Assembly: GCF_004137085.1 (NCBI RefSeq)
Contig: NZ_QYBC01000013.1
Span: 124,001-188,000 of the forward strand
Length of the DNA stretch: 64,000 nucleotides
Reading direction: 5' to 3'
From: Lichenibacterium ramalinae
GTDB lineage: Bacteria > Pseudomonadota > Alphaproteobacteria > Rhizobiales > Beijerinckiaceae
Notes under the pieces: generated by a model
What the model saw: the letters and a program-made list of their open reading frames with translations, nothing else
What the model was told of the DNA's origin: nothing
Database searches by the model: none
Translations under genes and position numbers: made by a program
Part shown: piece by piece, positions 53,725 through 64,000 of the stretch
Layout of the letters: each line of letters starts with the position of its first letter
How positions within the stretch are numbered: the first letter of the stretch is position 1

Positions 53725-54783
53725 GTGAGCGACGCCGTCGTGCTCCGCCGCGGCCGCCGTCGCCCGGGCGCCGCCGTGCTGGTGCCGCTGCTGTCCGTCG
53801 CCATCCTGGTGCTGGGCTGGACGGTTCTGTGGGGCTTCGCGCGCCAGCAGGCCGGCGCCGCCCTCGACGGCTGGATCGCCGCCGAGGCCGCCCACGGCCG
53901 CAGCTGGACCTGCCCGGACCGCACGATCGACGGCTACCCGTTCCGCATCGCCGTCGCGTGCCGGGGCGTGACCTTCGCGGGTGCCGTCGACGGCAGCCCG
54001 GGCGAGGGCCGCCTCGCCGGGCTCACGGCCCGGGCCTGGCTCTACGAGCCTAGCGCCGTCTACATCGTGCTCGACGGGCCCATGGCGCTGACGACGGCCG
54101 ACGGCCGCGCCGACTTCACGCTGGCCTGGGACCGGTTCGGCGCCAAGCTGCGCGGCATCTTCGGCGACAGGCGCCGCGCCGAGATCGTCGGCGAAGGCTT
54201 CACGCTGACGCGCCCCGGGGCCGCCGGCACCACCGCCCGGCGCATCGCGCTCCGCGCCGGCCCGGCCCTCGGCGCCGCGGTGGGCGAGACGGCCGCCGAT
54301 GCCGATGCCGTCGATGTCGCCGTCTCGGGCCTCGCCGCCCCGCTCCTCGATGGCGTGACGGGCGAGACCGCCGCCACCGACGCCACCCTGTCCGGCACGG
54401 TGACGCGGGCCTTCGGCGACCTGCCGGACTTCGGCCCCGCCACGGTCGAGCGCTGGCGCCGCGCGGGCGGGCGGCTCGACGTGGCGAACCTCGCCCTCGC
54501 CAAGGGCCCGCTGTCGCTCGGCGCCGCCGGCACGCTGGGCCTCGACGAGCTGCACCGCCTGCAGGGCCGGCTCGACGCGCGGCTCGGCGGCTTCGAGCCG
54601 CTCGCCAAGCGCTTCGGCATCTCGCTCGGCGCCGTGCAGGTGGGCGGCCTGCTCGCCGACCTGCTCGGCACCAAGCCGGCCGCGGCCGCGCCCGGCACCG
54701 TCTCCATGCCGATCGGCTTCGCCGACGGCCGGGTGTCGGTCGGGCCCTTCAAGACCGGGCTGCGCCTCGTGCCGCTCTACTGA
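53725..54783 (+). CDS. DUF2125-domain membrane-anchored protein
   Basis: A 352-residue protein with a basic N-terminus, one transmembrane helix at about 17-40, then a large periplasmic domain. It has the DUF2125 pattern: SWTCPDRTIDGYPFRIAVAC (about 60-80), beta-rich repeats, and VSMPIGFADGRVSVGPF near the end. I choose GTG 53725, 8 bases after GGAGG. The next gene starts 35 bases downstream, suggesting an envelope operon with the MscS channel. Family function unknown. Confidence 0.8.
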   Translation: MSDAVVLRRGRRRPGAAVLVPLLSVAILVLGWTVLWGFARQQAGAALDGWIAAEAAHGRSWTCPDRTIDGYPFRIAVACRGVTFAGAVDGSPGEGRLAGLTARAWLYEPSAVYIVLDGPMALTTADGRADFTLAWDRFGAKLRGIFGDRRRAEIVGEGFTLTRPGAAGTTARRIALRAGPALGAAVGETAADADAVDVAVSGLAAPLLDGVTGETAATDATLSGTVTRAFGDLPDFGPATVERWRRAGGRLDVANLALAKGPLSLGAAGTLGLDELHRLQGRLDARLGGFEPLAKRFGISLGAVQVGGLLADLLGTKPAAAAPGTVSMPIGFADGRVSVGPFKTGLRLVPLY

Positions 54784-54818
54784 CCCGCCCCATCGTTCCC
54801 GAGACCCGAGGCCGCCTC

Positions 54819-57224
54819 TTGCCGATCCGCTTCCTGTCCGTCCTGTCGCTCGTCCTCGCCCTGCTGGTCGCGCCCGCGCTCGCCCAGGTGCCCAACAAGG
54901 CCGCCGGCGACCTCGACATGGCCAAGCAGACCCTCGACGCGGTGGACCAGCGGCTGGCGCGCGGCGACCTCAACGACGCCGTGCTGCTGCAGCTCCGCCA
55001 GCAGATCGACCCGGTGGCGTCGCAGATGAACGGCGTCGCGGCGGATCTCACGCCGCGCATCGCGGCCGTCAAGGACCGGCTGGCGCAGCTCGGCCCCAAG
55101 CCCGACGGGAAGGACGGCACGACCGAGGCGCCCGCCGTCACCGAGGAGCGGGCGACCCAGCAGAAGCTGTTCGACGACCTCGACGCCACGCAGAAGCGCG
55201 CCCGCGTGCTCGCCGTTCAGGCCGGCCAGGTCAGCGACACGATCGTCAGCCGCCGCCGCGCCCTCTTCGCCCACGACCTCTTCACGCGCTCGTCGAGCCT
55301 GCTCAGCCCCGGCCTGTGGGTCGCGGTGGCGGCGGAGGTGCCGGACGACGCGAGGCGCATCGTCACGCTCGGGGAGAACTGGGTCCAGGCCGCCTATGAC
55401 GGCCAGTCGCCGGCCCGCCGGACCGCGCTGGGCATCCTGCTGGCCCTGATCGCCGCGCTCTACTATCCGGCCTGGCGCGTCGCGGTGCGGTTCCGCGGGC
55501 GGGATCCCGCCGCCAAGCCGTCGCGCTTCGTCAAGGCCATCTGGGCGCTGCGGGTCATGGCCGTCACCGCCGTGGTGCCGACCGCCTCCGTGCTGGCGGT
55601 AGGGCTGCTCGTGACGCTGTTCGACCTGCCGACGCTCCTCGCCTCCATCGGCTCGGCGCTGACGGTCGCCGTCATCGGCGTGTCGGTGCTGATCGGCCTC
55701 GCCCGGGGGCTCTTCGCGCCCAAGAGCGCGAACTGGCGCCTGCCGCCGATCGACGACGGCACCGCCAAGAACCTCTACCACCTCACCATCACGGCGACCG
55801 TGATCGTGGCGGTCGTGCATTTCGTCGAGGTCGTCAACGAGTTCATCGGCGTCGGCGTGCCGGTCGCCATCGCGACGCGCGGCGTGGGCGCCGTCGCCGT
55901 CATCGTGGCCCTGGCCCTGGCGCTGCGCAAGAGCTGGCTCCGGCGGGACGAGGCGAGCCAGCGCGGCGCCGCGAGCCAGCGCTGGGCCACGCTGCTCCGC
56001 ACGGCCGGCCGGGTCGTCGGGCTGACGCTGCTGGTGTCGGTGCTGGTGGGGTTCGTGGCCTTCGCGGCCTTCCTGGTCGAACAGCTCATCGCCGTCGCCG
56101 GCACGCTGGAACTCCTCTACGTGCTGCTCATCCTCACCGCCGAGGGCTTCGGCACGCTGACCAAGGCGCAGACGCCGGCCGCGCAGGCCCTGTCGGCGGT
56201 GCTGGGGGTGCGGCAGGAGCGCATCGACCAGGCCGCCATCCTGCTGTCCGGCCTCGTCAAGGTCGCCCTCTACGTCGTGGCGGTGCTGCTGGTGCTGGCG
56301 CCCTGGCGCATCGAGTCCGGCGACATGGTGGCGACGGTCGAGGCCGCGTTCTTCGGCTTCTCGCTCGGCGGCGCCACGATCTCGATCTCGTCGCTGCTCG
56401 TCGCCGTGCTGCTCTTCGTCGTCGCCATGACGGCCAAGCGCGCCGTGCAGCGCTGGCTGGAAACCCAGTACCTCCCCCACACCAAGCTCGACACGGGCCT
56501 GCAGAACTCGCTGGTGACGAGCCTCGGCTATCTGGGCTTCGTCCTGGCCCTTGGCCTGGCGCTGGCCTATCTCGGCCTCTCGTTCGAACGCCTGACGCTC
56601 ATCGCCGGCGGCCTGTCGGTCGGCATCGGCCTCGGCCTGCAGACCGTGACCAACAACTTCGTCTCGGGCCTCATCATCCTGTGGGAACGGGCCGTGCGGG
56701 TCGGCGACTGGGTGGAGGTCGGGGCCGAGCAGGGCTACGTGCGGCGCATCAACGTGCGGTCGACCGAGATCGAGACCTTCGACCGCGCCCTCGTCATCAT
56801 GCCCAACGCGTCGCTGATGTCGGGCGTCGTCAAGAACTGGGTGCGCAACGACCGGGTGGGCCGCATCAAGCTGTCCTTCACGGTGCCACTGTCGGCCGAC
56901 CCCGAGGAGGTCCGCACCGCCCTCGTCTCCACCGCCAAGGCGCATGACCGGGTGCTGGCCATCCCCAACCCCACGGTGCTGTTCACGGCCCTGACCGAGG
57001 CCAACATGAGCTTCGATCTCATCGCCTTCGTCGAGGACGTGGAAAGCCGGGCCCGCATCACCTCGGACCTGCTCTACGACATCCATGCCAAGCTCAAGGC
57101 GGCCGGCTACGCCAACCCGCCGGCGGCCCCGACCGTGTCGAGCCCCGCGCTCGACAAGCTGGACGCGTGGCTGAACCAGAAGCTGGCGGGCGACCCGGGG
57201 GAGCAGCGCACGGCGGCGGAGTGA
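54819..57224 (+). CDS. MscS-type mechanosensitive channel with DUF3772 N-terminal domain
   Basis: An inner-membrane tension-gated channel or sensor, 801 residues. A signal peptide (1-22) precedes a periplasmic coiled-coil DUF3772 domain (about 30-200). About ten membrane helices follow and then the MscS core (about 555-770), with SVGIGLGLQTVTNNFVSGLI lining the pore helix and a beta domain (RVGDWVEVG). The start is TTG 54819, 7 bases after GAGG; no ATG or GTG nearby fits the signal peptide as well. It follows the DUF2125 gene. Confidence 0.9.
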   Translation: MPIRFLSVLSLVLALLVAPALAQVPNKAAGDLDMAKQTLDAVDQRLARGDLNDAVLLQLRQQIDPVASQMNGVAADLTPRIAAVKDRLAQLGPKPDGKDGTTEAPAVTEERATQQKLFDDLDATQKRARVLAVQAGQVSDTIVSRRRALFAHDLFTRSSSLLSPGLWVAVAAEVPDDARRIVTLGENWVQAAYDGQSPARRTALGILLALIAALYYPAWRVAVRFRGRDPAAKPSRFVKAIWALRVMAVTAVVPTASVLAVGLLVTLFDLPTLLASIGSALTVAVIGVSVLIGLARGLFAPKSANWRLPPIDDGTAKNLYHLTITATVIVAVVHFVEVVNEFIGVGVPVAIATRGVGAVAVIVALALALRKSWLRRDEASQRGAASQRWATLLRTAGRVVGLTLLVSVLVGFVAFAAFLVEQLIAVAGTLELLYVLLILTAEGFGTLTKAQTPAAQALSAVLGVRQERIDQAAILLSGLVKVALYVVAVLLVLAPWRIESGDMVATVEAAFFGFSLGGATISISSLLVAVLLFVVAMTAKRAVQRWLETQYLPHTKLDTGLQNSLVTSLGYLGFVLALGLALAYLGLSFERLTLIAGGLSVGIGLGLQTVTNNFVSGLIILWERAVRVGDWVEVGAEQGYVRRINVRSTEIETFDRALVIMPNASLMSGVVKNWVRNDRVGRIKLSFTVPLSADPEEVRTALVSTAKAHDRVLAIPNPTVLFTALTEANMSFDLIAFVEDVESRARITSDLLYDIHAKLKAAGYANPPAAPTVSSPALDKLDAWLNQKLAGDPGEQRTAAE

Positions 57225-57334
57225 GGCGGGGGCGATGCGACGACGAGATCGACATGGCACCAGAGCGTGTCGATCACGTTGGATTTCGGCGACATGCCGT
57301 GACAGGGTGATGGCCCCGCCAGGATGCCCGCAAC

Positions 57335-57460
57335 GTGCCGTTCCGCGCCGACAAGACCCTCATCGACCACGTGCACGTCGGTAATTCCCTCAACGACTTG
57401 GCTGCCACGGTGTTGGCGCGCCATGGAGGTCGGCTTCAGAGGACCATCGTCGTCCTATGA
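57335..57460 (+). CDS. Short ORF overlapping the fic start by ATGA
   Basis: A possible 41-residue frame, GTG 57335 to TGA 57460, beginning VPFRADKTLIDHVHVGNSLN and ending RTIVVL. Its stop overlaps the fic start in ATGA, the usual layout of coupled genes. It has normal-looking amino-acid composition but no clear SD. It could be a small upstream partner, a leader or a remnant. It does not resemble FicA-type antitoxins that I know. Confidence 0.3.
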   Translation: MPFRADKTLIDHVHVGNSLNDLAATVLARHGGRLQRTIVVL

Positions 57461-58572
57461 CCGTCCTCTACCACCTGGGCCGCTTTCCGCCCGACCGACT
57501 CGATTGGCAGCGACTCCTACCTTTGATTGGACCCGCCAATGCAGCCGTCGCGCTGTACAGGGGTGCTCTGCTCAGCGTTCCCAACCCGGATGTCCTCCTG
57601 TCACCCCTGACGGCGCAGGAAGCCGTTCTCTCAAGCCGCATCGAAGGCACGCAGGCGACTCTCGGGGAAGTCCTGGAGTTCGAGGCGGAGGGGGATGCCA
57701 ACAACGAGACCACGCCCAAGACGGCCGACATCCAGGAAGTGTTGAACTACCGCGCCGCCCTTCGGGAAGCGACACAGCTTTTGCGCGTTCTGCCGTTGAG
57801 TCAGCGTGTCATCCGGCAGACCCATGCGGTCCTGATGCAAGGCGTCAGGGGGCGGAATAAGGCTCCCGGGGAGTACCGAGGGGTCTCCAATTGGATCGGA
57901 CCAACCGGTGCCGGCGTCGAATCGGCCCGCTTCGTGCCTTGCGGAGCAGACAAGCTCCGCGGCTGCATGGATCGCTTGGAGTCCTACATCCATGAAGCCG
58001 CCCCGGATCGGCTCGTGCAGCTGGCGATCGTCCATGCCGAGTTCGAGGCAATCCATCCCTTCCTCGACGGCAATGGCCGTTTGGGGCGGCTGATGATCCC
58101 CCTGTTTTTGTTCAGCCATGGGCTGCTGGAGCAACCAAATTTCTATATGAGTGAATTTCTTGAGCAGAACCGCGAAAAATATTACGAGTGCCTGCTAGCG
58201 ACCTCCGCGCGAGATGATTGGACGGGTTGGTGCGAGTTCTTTCTAAAGGGCCTGATCGCACAAGCCGAGGTGAACCAGCGCAAAGCGCAGGCCATCGGCA
58301 ACCTTTACCGCGAGCGTCTTGACTGGATCGCGCAGGAAACGCGATCGCAATATGCAGTGCGCGCTCTGGACTGGATGTTCGGTCGACCCATCTTCAAGAC
58401 GTCGGATTTCACGGCCGCCGCCGAGATCCCTGCACCGACCGCAATTCGCATCCTCCGCATCGTTCGTGATCGGGGCCTGTTGCGCGAGATCCGTCCCGCG
58501 AGCGGCAGGCGGCCTGCCATCCTGGCCTTTGCCGAATTGCTCAACATCGCGGAAGGTCGAGCCGCTTTCTGA
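57457..58572 (+). CDS. Fic-domain protein (AMPylation-type), class II inhibitory helix
   Basis: A 371-residue Fic protein predicted to transfer AMP to Ser/Thr/Tyr hydroxyls of a target. The catalytic motif HPFLDGNGRLGR (about 199-210) is complete. The N-terminal auto-inhibitory motif SSRIEG matches (S/T)xxxE(G/N), so the protein should restrain itself (class II). C-terminal residues about 290-365 look like a winged helix that could bind DNA. Base composition is clearly less GC-rich than the neighbours, and repeated sequence lies on both sides, so transfer from elsewhere is likely. Confidence 0.9.
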   Translation: MTVLYHLGRFPPDRLDWQRLLPLIGPANAAVALYRGALLSVPNPDVLLSPLTAQEAVLSSRIEGTQATLGEVLEFEAEGDANNETTPKTADIQEVLNYRAALREATQLLRVLPLSQRVIRQTHAVLMQGVRGRNKAPGEYRGVSNWIGPTGAGVESARFVPCGADKLRGCMDRLESYIHEAAPDRLVQLAIVHAEFEAIHPFLDGNGRLGRLMIPLFLFSHGLLEQPNFYMSEFLEQNREKYYECLLATSARDDWTGWCEFFLKGLIAQAEVNQRKAQAIGNLYRERLDWIAQETRSQYAVRALDWMFGRPIFKTSDFTAAAEIPAPTAIRILRIVRDRGLLREIRPASGRRPAILAFAELLNIAEGRAAF

Positions 58573-58573
58573 G

Positions 58574-58658
58574 GATCACGCCTTCACGACAAAATTCGTT
58601 GTCGATCACCAAACGCGCTTTCGTGATCGACAACGAGTTTTGTCGTGAATGCGTGATC
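58574..58658. repeat. Long near-perfect inverted repeat after fic
   Basis: Arms of 40 bp (58574-58613 and 58619-58658) pair at 37 of 40 positions across a 5-base loop (CGCGC). They would form a strong hairpin in DNA or RNA. Within and next to it TTGTCGATCAC occurs three times (58599, 58623 and 58653, the latter two inverted), and a related TGTCGATCACG lies upstream of fic at 57268. It could be a terminator for fic, a MITE-like relic or a binding platform. Confidence 0.85.
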
Positions 58659-58788
58659 GACAAACGCCCGCACCGGGACGCCTGCACCCTCCGACGGGCC
58701 TGACGCGGGGCTGACCGCGCCGCCGGGCCGCGTGGCGTCGGGCCCCGCCGCCGGTGTAGGGTGGGGCACGATCAACGGAGAGGTTCGC

Positions 58789-59745
58789 GTGTCCACGAGA
58801 TCCGCTTCAACGCGCGCCGCGCTGGCGGCGCTCTGCGCCGGCCTGGCGGCGTCGCTGGCCCCGGGCCCGTCCCGCGCCGCCGACGCGGAGCTGCCGGATT
58901 GGCTCGCCGCCCATGTCGGCACAGGCGAAGGCCAGATCGCCGCGCCGGTGCTGCGCCGGGCACGGGCGCTCTACGCCCGCAAGCTCGCCGAGGGCGCGGT
59001 GTCGAACGCCTGCTGGTTCGCCATGGACGCGACCCGACCCAACGATCCCGACGGCGGCCGCTTCTACGTGGTGTGCGAGGCCGACCAGACGTTCACCGCC
59101 ATCCCGGCCGGCCACGGCTCGGGGCTGGACCTGCCCGGCGCCGCGGACTTCCGCAACGGCCGCCGCTGCGCCCGCAACTTCGGCAATGCCGCCGACTCCA
59201 ATCTCACCACCGGCGGCGCCTACGTGACGGGCGCGGCCCGCACCTCCTTCAAGGGCTACTACCGCGCTTCGACGGCCGGGGACGCGCCCTTCCTGCGCAC
59301 CTTCGTGCCCTTCGTCGGCGAGGGCGAGACCGCCAACGCCAGCGCGCGCGAGATCGGCGGCCACGCCGCCGTGACGCTGAAGGGCGTCTGCCTGCGCCGC
59401 GATCCGGCGAGCCCCTATGCCAACCCGCAGGGCTACGTGCCCTTCGGCCACCTCGTCGACTATGCGGGCGGCCGCTCCAACGGCTGCACGAGCTGGTCGG
59501 CCTCGGATGCCGACAAGATCGGCGCCCTGGTCGAGGGCCGCCCGACGACGCTCTACATCTACCCCGAGGCGGCCGACATCCGCGCCGCCACGCATGGCGG
59601 CGCCTATTGGAACGCCTCCTGCGCGGGCGAGATCGGGACGCCGCGCTTCTGGTCGCGGGGGGCGCTGGAGCCGATCATCGCGCGCTACAAGGCAGCCCAT
59701 CCCGCGCCGCCGCCCCGGCCGGTGCCGCTCTGCACGGGAGAGTGA
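58789..59745 (+). CDS. Exported L,D-transpeptidase-like protein (murein YkuD_2 type)
   Basis: A 318-residue exported protein with a signal peptide at 1-31 (SRAAD) and a catalytic domain of the murein L,D-transpeptidase type. It has HLVDYAGGRSNGCTSWSASD (about 223-242), in which the Cys within SNGC is the expected nucleophile, and TLYIYPEAADI after it. The start is GTG 58789, 5 bases after GGAGAGG. The mature protein has further cysteines that may form disulfides. The activity is inferred from the motif. Confidence 0.82.
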   Translation: MSTRSASTRAALAALCAGLAASLAPGPSRAADAELPDWLAAHVGTGEGQIAAPVLRRARALYARKLAEGAVSNACWFAMDATRPNDPDGGRFYVVCEADQTFTAIPAGHGSGLDLPGAADFRNGRRCARNFGNAADSNLTTGGAYVTGAARTSFKGYYRASTAGDAPFLRTFVPFVGEGETANASAREIGGHAAVTLKGVCLRRDPASPYANPQGYVPFGHLVDYAGGRSNGCTSWSASDADKIGALVEGRPTTLYIYPEAADIRAATHGGAYWNASCAGEIGTPRFWSRGALEPIIARYKAAHPAPPPRPVPLCTGE

Positions 59746-60068
59746 GGCCGGGTCGTCTCCGCGCCGTCGCAGCCGCCGGCAGGATGTCGAGGGGATCCCG
59801 CATGCGGGCCCCGAGGCCGCGCCGGAAAGGCCCGCCACCGCGCCGGCCGGGGTCGACGGCGACCCGATGGATCTCGCCGCTGCTCGCCTCCCGACCGTCG
59901 ACGGCCCGGGGTTGCCGTCTTCACGGTCGAGCCTGACGCCCGCGTCCAAGCCAACCTGCACAGCGGGCACGAGAATTGGCCGGACGGCTGTCGCTCCCCC
60001 CGCTATCCCTCAGCCCCCTCCCGCCCTATCCTCCCTCGACTCGCACCCGAACGACGAGCCAGGACAAC
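59746..60068. other. 323-base intergenic region before maeB
   Basis: No gene or clear structure is seen. It is Pro/Arg-codon-like only by base composition. AGGA before ATG 60069 is the maeB ribosome-binding site; a promoter probably lies in the second half. Confidence 0.45.
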
Positions 60069-62357
<2,289 letters not shown>

Positions 62358-62363
62358 CCGACG

Positions 62364-62407
62364 GCGCCGGGACGCGCCCCCGCGGGGGCAGCCCGGCGCT
62401 GCGTTTT
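62364..62407 (+). terminator. Probable terminator of maeB
   Basis: Outer arms GCGCCGGG (62364-62371) and CCCGGCGC (62392-62399) with an inner GC hairpin, followed by TGCGTTTT. It starts 7 bases after the maeB stop. Confidence 0.6.
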
Positions 62408-62513
62408 CATGCGCGGATCTGCTGTTTCATGCTTGACGGGTGCGGCGCGCTGCGTTGTTCTGCGGCAAACGGCGGCTCGGGCGACCGGCCTCCGATGCGG
62501 CGGGAGGCGATCG

Positions 62514-63590
62514 ATGATCCAGAAGGACGGGCGGCGGCTGCGGGTGGGCGTGCTCGGCGCCGGGCCCATCGCGCAATTCGCCCACCTCGAATCCTGCGCC
62601 AAGGCGCGCAACGCCGACCTCTACGCCATCTGCGATGCGGCGCCTGACCTGCTCGCCCGCATGGCGGCCTTCTACGCGCCGGAGCGCACCTTCACGGATT
62701 ACGACGCCATGCTGGCCGACCCGGCCGTCGAGGCCGTGGTGGTGGCGACGTCGGATGCCTGGCACGTGCCCGCCGCCATCGCGGCGCTCGAAGCCGGCAA
62801 GGCCGTGCTGTGCGAGAAGCCGCTCGGCACGGCGGTCGAGGAGGTCGAGGCGCTGCGCGATGTCGTGCGCCGCACCGGCCGAGTCCTCCAGGTCGGCCAC
62901 ATGAAGCGCTTCGACCCCGGGCTCGAAGCCGCCAGGGCCTTCATCGACGGCGAGATGGGCCAACGCCTCGCCCTCAAGGCCTGGTATTGCGACTCGACCC
63001 ATCGCTACACGATGACGGATGCCGTGCAGCCGCTGCCGGTCTCCAGCGCGGCCCAGAAGAAGCCCGCCGGCAACCCCAAGGCGGACCTGCGCCGCTACTT
63101 CATGCTGGCCCATGGCAGCCACCTCGTCGACACGGCGCGCTTCCTGTGCGGCGACATCACCGAGGTGCGGGCGCGGCACTCCGAACGGTTCGGCGCCCAG
63201 TGCTGGTTCGTCGAGACCGGCTTCGCCGACGGCACGCTCGGCCACCTCGACCTGACCGTGGCGGTGCGGATGGATTGGTTCGAGGGCTTCCAGCTCTACG
63301 GCGAGCACGGCAGCATTTTGGCCAAGACCTACAACCCCTGGTATTATAAATCCAGCGACGTCGAGATCTTTCACGAGGCCAACGCCACGACGCGGCGCGT
63401 GCTCGGCGCCGACGGGCACTTCTTCCGCCGCCAGCTCGAGGGCTTCGCCGCCTGCGTGCTCGACGGCGTCCCGCAGCGGGGTGCCGACGTCGAGGACGGG
63501 CTCGCCTCCGTCAAGGCCATGGCGGCCATCGCCGAATCCGCCCGCAGCGGCCGAGCCGTCGCGGTCGCCGACATGACGGGAGCCGTGTGA
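62514..63590 (+). CDS. Gfo/Idh/MocA-family oxidoreductase
   Basis: NAD(P)-dependent dehydrogenase of 358 residues. The nucleotide motif VGVLGAGPIAQFAHLES starts at residue 11, the conserved CEKPLGTAVEE (Lys about 102) follows, and the substrate domain carries YFMLAHGSHLVDTARFL with the catalytic-type His. Start ATG 62514 has GGGAGG 7 bases upstream. The next gene overlaps its stop by one base, so they form an operon for sugar or inositol-like metabolism. The substrate is unknown. Confidence 0.9.
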   Translation: MIQKDGRRLRVGVLGAGPIAQFAHLESCAKARNADLYAICDAAPDLLARMAAFYAPERTFTDYDAMLADPAVEAVVVATSDAWHVPAAIAALEAGKAVLCEKPLGTAVEEVEALRDVVRRTGRVLQVGHMKRFDPGLEAARAFIDGEMGQRLALKAWYCDSTHRYTMTDAVQPLPVSSAAQKKPAGNPKADLRRYFMLAHGSHLVDTARFLCGDITEVRARHSERFGAQCWFVETGFADGTLGHLDLTVAVRMDWFEGFQLYGEHGSILAKTYNPWYYKSSDVEIFHEANATTRRVLGADGHFFRRQLEGFAACVLDGVPQRGADVEDGLASVKAMAAIAESARSGRAVAVADMTGAV

Positions 63591-64000
63591 TGCAGCTCGG
63601 CATCTTCGCCAAGACCTTTCCGGGCACGGACCCGGCCGCCGTGCTGCGCGCCGTGGCGGCGGCCGGCTATGCCGGCACGCAGTTCAACATGGCCTGCTGC
63701 GGCCTGCCGGCGCTGCCGGACGCGGTGGAGCCCCCCGTCCTGGCGGCGGTCGGGGCGGCGGCGCGGGACAGCGGCGTCGCGCTCTCGGCCTTGTCGGCCA
63801 CCTACAACATGATCCATCCCGACCCGGCGGTGCGTCAGGACGGCCTGGCGCGGCTCGGCGTGCTGGTCGAGGCGGCGCGGGCGCTCGGCATCCCGCTCGT
63901 CACGTTGTGCACCGGCACGCGCGACGCCGAGGACCAGTGGCGCCACCACCCCGACAACGCCCGGCCCGAAGCCTGGGCCGACCTCACGCGCGAGATGGAA
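63590..64000 (+). CDS. Sugar phosphate isomerase/epimerase (partial at window end)
   Basis: The first 137 residues of a xylose-isomerase-like TIM-barrel protein: MQLGIFAKTFPG, RAVAAAGYAGTQFNMAC, LSATYNMIHPDP and LGIPLVTLCTGTR are the usual strand ends. It starts at ATG 63590, overlapping the preceding TGA, and runs off the window. With the oxidoreductase it matches the inositol/keto-sugar pairing of IolE/IolI or similar genes; the exact reaction is unknown. Confidence 0.85.
   Translation, partial: MQLGIFAKTFPGTDPAAVLRAVAAAGYAGTQFNMACCGLPALPDAVEPPVLAAVGAAARDSGVALSALSATYNMIHPDPAVRQDGLARLGVLVEAARALGIPLVTLCTGTRDAEDQWRHHPDNARPEAWADLTREME

Noticed and set aside
57107-57424. A 105-codon minus-strand frame upstream of fic
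   Set aside because: It overlaps the MscS channel gene and carries no recognisable domain; treated as a shadow frame.

Overview
The window is very G+C-rich chromosomal DNA with densely packed genes. The gene content points to an alphaproteobacterium of the Rhizobiales (Hyphomicrobiales), close to the Methylobacteriaceae/Beijerinckiaceae. Supporting features are a zapA-DUF4164 pair beside gap and pgk, DUF992 and DUF2125 proteins, an alphaproteobacterial RpoD, a DnaG that lacks its zinc ligands, an iron locus preceded by Irr-type boxes, and two-domain malic enzyme. The taxonomic placement is inference from gene content. I found no rRNA, tRNA, CRISPR array, IS element or prophage. Most of the region is core genome with a few accessory insertions.

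Layout. 1-1.6 kb: an XRE/S24-type repressor with two palindromic operators, a small twin-TM protein and a PduO-type cobalamin adenosyltransferase. 2-6.6 kb: two related unknown proteins, then efeUOB, an iron-uptake operon of permease, periplasmic M75 protein and Tat-exported DyP peroxidase, preceded by Irr-like boxes. 6.9-11.4 kb: two diguanylate cyclases, a metallophosphatase and a 24-residue membrane peptide. 11.5-15.2 kb: aspartate aminotransferase, small exported proteins, and zapA with a DUF4164 partner. 15.3-20.6 kb: gap and pgk with a large hybrid histidine kinase between them. 20.6-26 kb: sugar porter, nitrilase-family amidohydrolase and ligA. 26-36.4 kb: envelope and stress proteins (repeat-rich Gly/Tyr protein, OprB porin, RlpA-like protein, Cys-rich copper-binding protein), prmA and a paired M16 peptidase locus. 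36.5-41.8 kb: cell-wall hydrolase, dnaG and rpoD. 41.9-51.1 kb: a branched-chain amino-acid catabolic cluster. It has ivd-mccB-mccA on the minus strand and, divergently, MaoC hydratase, acyl-CoA dehydrogenase, SDR dehydrogenase and thiolase, split by a vapBC toxin-antitoxin pair. 51.2-64 kb: esterase, GNAT, ChaC, DUF2125, an MscS-type channel, a Fic protein in an anomalous less GC-rich segment, an L,D-transpeptidase-like protein, malic enzyme and the start of a Gfo/Idh/MocA plus sugar-isomerase operon.

The genes join into three metabolic themes: iron import under probable Irr control; triose-phosphate and C4 metabolism (gap, pgk, maeB, aatA); and breakdown of Leu/Ile/Val acyl-CoAs. The accessory elements most worth following are the Fic locus with its 40-bp inverted repeat and recurring TTGTCGATCAC motif, the vapBC insertion inside the catabolic cluster, and the 16-bp tandem repeat that supplies the stop codon of mccA.
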